From Uranotaenia lowii (lineage: Eukaryota > Arthropoda > Insecta > Diptera > Culicidae), in the NCBI RefSeq assembly GCF_029784155.1, contig NC_073693.1:184161802-184225801 (forward strand): a stretch of DNA of 64,000 nt, in the 5' to 3' direction. Below the pieces are notes generated by a model that was not told the DNA's origin, made no database searches, and worked only from the letters and a program-made list of their open reading frames with translations. Shown piece after piece: positions 23,501 through 32,500 of the stretch (positions within the stretch are counted from its first letter, which is position 1; every line of letters starts with the position of its first letter). The position numbers and the translations under genes are program-made.

Positions 23501-26500
23501 TTATATTTCTGAATATTTATGTATTTTTTCAAGTGCTCAAAATAAGACCGAAAGTGCGGCTAAGACAGGTACACGCAGTCTTGGAAATCAAGTTATTAGA
23601 AAAGGACATATGTGCATTCAAAACCTGGGAATCATGAAAGGTGAATTTTGTTAGGTGATGTGTTTCGCAGTACAAAAGATTGATCGCAATCTTTCTATCG
23701 ACAGGCGGTTCCCGTCCATATTGGTTTGTATTAACCTCGGAAAGTATTTCTTGGTTCAAGGACGAAGATGAGAAAGAGAAAAAGTTCATGCTACCATTGG
23801 ACGGTCTCAAACTGCGAGATATTGAACAAGGCTTTATGTCGCGTCGTCATACATTTGCACTGTTCAATCCCGAGGGTCGTAACGTGTATAAGGTAACTGA
23901 AATGTTCATACCATACTTGAACTTTTTTTTTCAAAACTTTAAAATATTTTCGCAGGACTACAAACAATTGGAATTATCTTGCGAGAGTACTGACGACGTT
24001 GATTCGTGGAAAGCATCATTTTTAAGAGCTGGCGTGTATCCAGAAAAGGATTCATCTACTAATGGTGAAGAAGTAAGTTCTTGGTTACTTTTTGAAGTGT
24101 TAGAAACAATGAACTCGAACACATCCACTTAACAAATATTGGGACTTATCTTGCTAGTCACGTGACGTGGCTTGCGATATTTTACATCGTTATGCTGACT
24201 CCAATAACCATACCAGGGTAGAAATTTTGGTGCAGATAAGCTGGGATCGATCTTCGGTGTTCATCCAAATTAACGTTTTTTTTTCATAACGCCTTTCCTG
24301 GAGTCAAGGCAAAGAAGTAATATTTCTCGTGTCACGTCACTCGATTCGCAGAGTAAGTCCCATTGGCTTCCGAAAACTGTACGAAATTTAATGGGATTTT
24401 TTATAGTTTGTGTTCAATTTATTCTATAGTAATGCATTTCTTATTTCCAATTTTCCATTGCATCCAATCGCAACAGTCTGAAGGAACTGAGGTTTGTATT
24501 GATGATTTTGATTGAAACAAAATTATTACTGATTTGAAACAGTATCCGGGTTGTTATGAATTGAAAACTGTTTTTAATTTGCTAATGTTTTGTACTGAGC
24601 ATTTTGTTTGATTCATCCTAAAAATGTGTGCCAATCCTTGTGTGAAAATACCCTATTTTTCTTACCTAACACAAACACAAAGCCAGCTTCGGTGGGATGA
24701 ATAAATCGAAGAGGCTTAAAATCCCAATTGAAACAATATACAAAGCCAGCTCAAAAAAAAGTTGGTCCTCAAACTGAACTGCCGTTCCAAGCGAAACTGT
24801 TCCATGTGACTTTTGAGAAAATAGATATTATTCATTTACCTATTTGTCTGGCCGTAGTAATTTTTGCGTGTTTACATGTAACATGTAACAGCGATTACGT
24901 TGAAAAGAAAAATGCATGACGCAAATAATTCATTTTCCACGATGATTCGGCTATGTTGTTAGAAGAAGAAGAAGAAGAAGAAGAAGAAGAAGAAGAAGAA
25001 GAAGAGAAAAAATATTTAAAATACAGCTGAAATTTCAATCGTTTTTTTCTCGTTTACTCGCTTTTTTCATATGAGACAACTTTGCTTGAGACGGCAGTGA
25101 AAGAGTTATAATTTGTGTCTTGTTTTAGTTACCTACTTTTAGTTATCATATTTTGTTGAGTATCGCGGCAGCGCTAATAAATGTAATTGCTCCACTAGAA
25201 CCGGCATGAAATTGTTTTTCTGGTGAAACTAATTTTATTTAGAAAATCTTGCGATTATATGTTCAAAATTCTGTGCAAAGTTGAATTTAGGTATTAGAAA
25301 ATCTAAGAAACTGCAAATTGATAAAAAGTTTGAAATGCAGCAGCTTTCGAAAAATCTGTACTTTGTATTCTGAGGATCTAAGGATTTCTGTATCAAATTA
25401 TGTCAACTTTCCAATGAACTTTTCCAAATTTTGTTATTGTGACTGACACAATTTTGACGGTGCATTGATTGAGAAGTACTATTTTTACACCACTTTTTTA
25501 CATTTTTTGTGGTCTTGATCCAAAAACTGAAATCTATGTGCGCAACATATATATCTAGCTTCTAACTTCAGCTTTCTTAGGCACTAAGAGAATTTTTTTC
25601 GAGCATTTGGTGCTGGTCTATAATATTTTTTCCGAAGCATATTTTTTTGGATTTTTTCTGACACTTTGAATAACGTAAAAAGAAATAGTTGTAACTGAAT
25701 TTTATTTAAGAAACATATTTGAGTTACATTACGAGGATTCCAAAACAATAAATTTTGTACAAATTGGTAGAAAACAAAAGAGATACCGCGGTTTTAGTCA
25801 GGATTGTCCGGAAATAGACACTCCAAGAACTCTAAGACCGCGTTTTCATAAAACTCATTATTCATGTAAACGTATTGATGCGCTCATCTTTAAAATTTTA
25901 TACGTAATATACATACTTTTAAAGATAATTTTGAGTTTCAAATATCAGAATATTGTTTTGAAAATGAAATGAACTTGTTTTTATACTAATAGAAGTTTTA
26001 AAACACTATATTTAATGATTTTTTAAATCATAATTTAAGCACTGATCACACTGACATGACACTTAGCACAAAAATTCAACCATTTTCTGTCTAATTTTTT
26101 TTTGGCAGATTTTGCAGGTTTGCAATACCGACGGCAGGTGGCGAACCTGTAAAATTTGACAAAAATGCCCTGTAGGAAAAATGTACCTGTTTAGCCTGAT
26201 TTTATCGTAGAAATTGCCTGTTTTTTTTAAAGTTGGGTGGCATTTCCTAACTGGGATAGCATTTCTTCAAATCGATCGATGCGCACTCTGGAATCGATAT
26301 TGCGTACTGTTGGAAAAATTATCCAGAAAACGAAATCGAGTGTCCAGAAATATCAGATCTATATTACCTATTCGGGTTTTTATAAACTTTATATGCATTA
26401 CTTAAAGATTATAAATTTGCTTTGATACACATTTTTTATTTAAACCTCTAATGTTTTTTGTTGAATACAGAATGTGTAGGCAACTTTAGCGCTTAAATGG

Positions 26501-29500
26501 TCTATTGTCAATGCAGTTGAAATCCGAAGTTTTCGCGCTGATGATTGGGATTCTTGCCAACCAGCGACGATGAAAAATCATCAAACACCTCAGCAATCGG
26601 CTACCCTTTCTTTTGTTTATGGCTCCGACACTTAGAAGCTGTTTGACAGGTCTGATCAACATGAAATGCCGTTAGTGATGTCGCCGTCGTTGATGTTGAT
26701 GAAAATTCCGGTTTGGGGATTCAGCGACAATACTAGCGGTGTGAGCGGCACGGTTCTGAAAACACCAGGCTTTATGGGTTTGAATCCCGGTATCGGCTTT
26801 AGATTGTTTGTGTTCGAGCCCCCTTATCTACAAACGTTGTTGAATCCACTGAAAGTTTTTATTTTACATTATGTACTTTGAACGGTTATTAACACTTAGT
26901 TAGTAACATAATTCCTAAAATTTACTCGTCCCATGGCAACTGTTTTCCAATTTCTCGGATATCCCACATGGGCGATGGGCGCGCTCGCAATCCCGGTATA
27001 CGATTTCACATGTGTTAAACAGAGAAAGCAATAACCTTCACTCAAATTTCACTCTGATCAGCTGTCATTCTTATGGAAATTTGTGTAAGAGTAAAGAGCA
27101 AGGTTTATTCTTTTTAGCAGGCCCAAGCCCAATTCGCCGACTACGCTACACTTGGTCTAACCACCTCGCTCGTCGCGGCCCTGCTCTCGTTCCTACCAGA
27201 TTCGTAGCGCACACCTGTTTTGCTAATAGTCGCCCGGCATTCTCATGTCCTGGCCAGCGTATCCGTCCAGCCTTTACCACCCTCTGGATACTGGGTTCAC
27301 CGTACAGTCGCGCGAGCTTGTGGTTCATCCTTCGCCTCCACACTCAGTTCTCCTGCACGCCAAAGATGGTTCTTAACACTCGTAGCTTGAATCCTCCGAC
27401 CAGGGTTGGTCGGCTCTTCTCAAACAACAAAGAGCCGGGAGAAACCAACACTGTTTTCAGTTCGGCTTCCGAGTGTAATCCTCTTTCGCAGATCGTGCTC
27501 CACTCGTTGCCCGAGTTTATACGAGCTGTAAGTGACTCGGACGGCAAGTGTGAGAGCATTTGCATCCGAGTGGGAGAAAGAGAATTCTAAACAAAGAGTG
27601 CCCTGTGTTTCAGTCATACACCTCAGAGTAAAGAAGAAAAAAATTGTTTAGACTCCCACCACACAACGTAGAAAAAATATAAACAATTTCGACTCCGCTA
27701 CCATGCCCACTGCTGTTAGCTGTTTTGAATTATTTTTTTACTAAAGGTAGCGTTCGAAGGTGGTTTCATCAAAAATCAGAACACCGCGAAGAACAAAAAC
27801 CAGTATTTTTCAGGACCCCAGTAGATTGGTGGAAATGAAATGCAGCTCTTCTTAGATTGCATAAATTAAGGCGAAATAGCGGTGCAGTATACGCCTTAAT
27901 TTATGCTGCGAAGAGATATGAATATAGGTGGTTTTTAGTTTATACCGAAACACCGTTCAAACATCATCTGAACCGAAGATTATCATTGGTTTAAGAGGTT
28001 AAACTGTTTTTATTGCAAAATCAATTGCAATTAAGATCAGGACGGCTTCTAGAAAATCAGGACACCGCTGGGAGCTTTGATTTGGAAAGTAGCATCTTTT
28101 CTCGTGAACGTACCAAGAATAAACTGAGTTAGCTCTCGAATTCTCCTCAGCACATTGCGCAACAGATTTTTCTGGAGAAGGGAATTCTCTTCATCAGCGG
28201 ATATGAATGCTCTCGCTCACTCTTATGTGTTGACAATCTCACTCTTCATTTCAGTGCGATTTATCTCTCCCCGCACCGATTGGGGGAGCAGACGAAAAAA
28301 AATTGCACTCTCTTTCACTGGACAAGCAGATCTGAGGAGTTTTGCCACCCATGCCTCCGACTGTAAGCAGGTCCTCCTCGGGCAACGTCCGTGTCTCGTG
28401 CCCGTAGAGAACAGCCGGTCTAATGAGCGTCATGTGCAGGTTACACTTCGTGCGAGTCATATTTGATTGAAATCATTACAGTGCTCTTCTTGAAGTATGC
28501 AACACCTGTAACGAACCTTAGAGCATGCAGTAGAAGAAAAAGAATGAAAGGAAGCATGCAGTAAACATGAAATATAGTATATAAGCAACAAATTTGGTTA
28601 AGATTTGTTTTGTAGCGAAGTTCTTTGTATGTTTTGGTGATTTGTGTTTCCTCCCCCGTTGCTAGTCGGGAGTGAAGCTAAAGAACTTCAACAACCTTTA
28701 ACCACTGACCACACTGACTTGACTCTTAGAACAAAAATTCAACCATTTTCTGTCTAATTTTTTGTTGTCAGCTTTTGCAGGTTCGCAATACCGACGGCAG
28801 GTGGCGAACCTGAAAAATTTGACAAAAAATGCCCTGTAGGAAAAATGGTCCTGTTTAGCCCGATTTTATCGTAGAAATTGCGTGTTTTATTTTTAAAGTT
28901 GGGTGGCATTTCCTAACTGGGATAGCATTTCTTCAAATCGATCGATGCGCACTCTGGAATCGACATTGCGTACTGTTGGAAAAATGATTTTTTTTTGTTT
29001 TTTTTTTCTGGAAAAATTATCCAGAAAACGAAATCGAGTGTCCAGTCAGTATGGTCAGTGCTTTAACTGTGAAGCATTTGATTGGAGAATTTCGTATGTT
29101 TTACCAGGAAAGAAAAACTAACGGCATCAGTTACGACGTGTCCTCTGCTCATCGATGAAATTTTGGCGCTGTAAACACGATTTGCATAGTGTATGCCACT
29201 GCTTGAATGAGCGCCCAAACGGTTGGAGTAAAATCGGTCGGGATCGAAATATTTTGTACAAACCATCCTCCCAGCCGGGGAGGAGATGGTTTTTTTTTGT
29301 TGCTGTTTTCGCCAGCAATCGTTTGTGTTCGCGTGAAAAATGTTTGTATAGTGTGTGGGCCAGCATAGATCAAACAATCGTCGTGGAATAATCGAATTTG
29401 TACAGGCCATTTGTGTAGTCTATGGCCCACTTAAGAAAGAAGCGACATTTTTAGGAAGTTAAGCCTACACCCAAAATAATTTTCACTTAAAAAATAAGTG

Positions 29501-32500
29501 ACATCTGTAGTAAATTCTCGACATACGTAATTTCATTTGAATTTTATGTGAAGGGTCAAGTGAATTCACTTAAGTGACCGGTCAAGTGAATTACACTATG
29601 ACGTTCGAGTGAAATTTATCTGAGTTTCTAAGTAAGTTTCTTGTTCATTATCTCTCGCGTTTTTAAATAAAATAACATTTATAGAACAGCACTGCGATTT
29701 AAAATACTTACATTACGCTTTCGCCATAAATTTATGGCGAAAGGAAAATTCCATCGTAATCCCAAGGCAGATCGGTTACTGCGGATAGTGCGACTTCTAA
29801 ATCTACCCTGCTGCAAACCAGAAAATCTGTCCCGTTCAACCCACAAGCTGAAACATGATTTTAACGCTTTAAATGCTGCTTATAAGAATTTGCCATTTTG
29901 AACTCTGAAAATAAACACAATTACAACCTGACATTCACTTGAAATTCAAGTGATGGAGAAGTGAATATGTTTTCTCACTTCAAATTCAAGTGACGACTGA
30001 AGTGAATGTGGACGAATTCACTTGAAATTTAAGTGACTGCCAAGTGAAATGTATATATGTCGCACTTGAATGGAAGAAAATCACTGGATCCTTGTTTTTA
30101 AAGTGAAAAATCATGTGTATTTTAAGAGTGAATTTGGGTTCAGTGTAGTCCACACTCGGCGGCTGGCGGAACAACCAAAATTATCACTTGCTGCCAGGGG
30201 TGCCAGGTGGTTTCGTCAAAAATCAGGACAACGCGAAGCTAAAAATCAGGATTTTTTCAGGACACCCCTTGATTGATCAAAATAATAAGAAGCTCGGCTT
30301 AGATTGCATAAATAAAGGGGCAATACAGGTGCTGTAAACGCTTTGATTTATGCAACATCAGGACGCAGCTTCTTGGCAGGGCTGCAGTTCGTATCGAAAA
30401 ACACCATTTAAATATCATCTGAACCGAAGATTACCATCTGTTAAATGGGTTTAACTCTTTTATAATAGTTTTATTAGATTTTCTCCTATTTTAACTACAA
30501 ATTCGATTATATTTGAGAGATTTTTATGAAAATCAGGACAATTCAGGACATTTAAGGGATCAATTTTCAAAAATCAGGACAACTCGAGAGTTTTTGAAAA
30601 ATCAGGACGGTCACTCGAAAATCAGGACAAATCCTGATAAATCAGGACACCTGGCAACTCTGCTTGCTGCCAGCCCTTTCAACCCAACCACCAATCCGCC
30701 TTGCCAGGTAAATTTTTTGACGTTTCGGAGTTAGGACAAATGTATGGCCGTTTTCAAAAGCTTTCCAAAAGCTCCCTAACTAATCGAAACTTTTCTATGG
30801 AGGACATGGTGTCGCTAGTGTTTGCTTAATAACTCCCATTGGGCTTGGGCCTGCTAAAACGAATAAAGCTTGCACTTCGCTCTTCCACAGATTTCGATAA
30901 GAATGATAGCAGATCTGAACGAAATTGGAGTGAAGGCTATTGGAAAATCAGCAATCCAGATTGCTACAAACTAGCTATTTCTTTCAACACAACCGGCTGT
31001 ATTTAGTATCAAATTTATATATCAATTCAAAAGTAAATTTTGAATATTGAATGTGCATATAATAAGCAATAAAAACAATTATTTTTCCAATTTTTCAATA
31101 AGGGATTTATTTATTTCCTGACACACGATTTTTTTTCAACATGCCACCTAGTGTTAAATTCCTGGATAACAACATTCAACATTTTAACACCGGCTTTGGG
31201 GTGGCAGCTTTGTGCCTAAGTGTTGATCGTCCGCAATCTGTAAAAATAGTTTTGATTAGTATCTTTTATGGAATATCTACCTGTCCAATAAAATTCACCC
31301 TTGACTTGATGTCTGGTTGCTAGAATATAGAAGAAAATTACAATTATTAATCTAACCAAAAATCGTCAAATCTCACCTTGCTTCCGCTTATGAAAACAAA
31401 CAGACTCCAATTTGACAAATCGATTACTGATTTTCAAGCAAACTAGATGAATTGCTGGAGAGTCCAGCAATTTGAAAACCGATTTTTCAGCAAAAATGAC
31501 AACAACACAACCGAATGCTGAGAAATCCAGTAAATAGAAACCCGATTGTTGGTTTCCAGCAAAAATTTCGATTACTGAACGTTTCCAGCATATTTTTTGC
31601 TCGAAATCAAGGCAAAAGTTTACTGTGAAACTTTTCTGTTGTTTGATAACTCTCAAAGTATTTAGTGCTGAGTTAAAACGATCTGGCGTGACCCTGCTTG
31701 ATATTTTCATCAGAATTTTATTAAATTTGCTTTCGATTTTCATAAACTTCTAGGATAATTCAAGCGAAGTTGGACAGACTAGTTCCTTGGATCCTCAATT
31801 GGAAAGGCAAGTTGAAACAATTCGTAATCTAGTCGATTCTTACATGAAAATCGTAACCAAAACTACACGAGATATGGTGCCGAAAGCGATAATGATGCTT
31901 ATTATAAACAATGCCAAGGACTTTATTACTGGTGAACTGCTGGCTCATTTATATGCTACTGGCGATCAGGTGAGATAGAGTTTATTTACCTAATAGCTAA
32001 TACCAAAGTTTTAAATATTAAAATTTTGCTGTTACATTGCAGGCTAGTATGATGGAAGAAAGTCCTGAGGAAGCGCAAAAACGGGAGGAAATGCTTCGAA
32101 TGTATCATGCTTGTAAAGAGGCTCTTAGAATCATTGGTAACATAATAATCTGGAATCAATGAATGGAAATGGAATGATAATAAAATCTTTACCAATTTGT
32201 AGGAGATGTTTCGATGGCTACATTCTCAACGCCAGTTCCGCCACCAGTTAAGAATGATTGGCTTTCGAGTGGAATGGACAATCCACGATTATCACCACCG
32301 AGTCCAGGAGGCCCTCGTAAAAATGCTCCCCAGCAACAGGTAGGTTTTTTACGTTATCGCGCGTTATTATCAAGCACAAGAACAGACAATTCATAAAGGT
32401 GGAATAATTCACTGAAAAATAATATGCGACCTTTATCATCATTTGAATATTTTATTTCGTTAGTTCACATATTTTTATTTGCAATGTGAGGCTTTTTGCA

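Larger units (their letters stand above)
27030..28470 (-). pseudogene. RTE-like LINE 3' fragment, split by a hAT-type element
   Basis: On the minus strand 28470-28354 reads [20 protein letters not shown] and PEEDLLTV. After the insertion the frame resumes (27400-27125) with [36 protein letters not shown] and [11 protein letters not shown], the RTE-type C-terminal tail. Several frame changes make it a pseudogene. The 3' UTR runs to about 27030. Confidence 0.7.

Noticed and set aside
24230..24300. Extra dynamin exon within the first part of intron 9
   Set aside because: The sequence falls inside the MITE 24140-24362 and has no in-phase splice pair.
27012..27590. A 192-codon plus-strand frame in dynamin intron 9
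   Set aside because: It overlaps an RTE-like fragment coding on the minus strand and the hAT edge; no motif on the plus strand.
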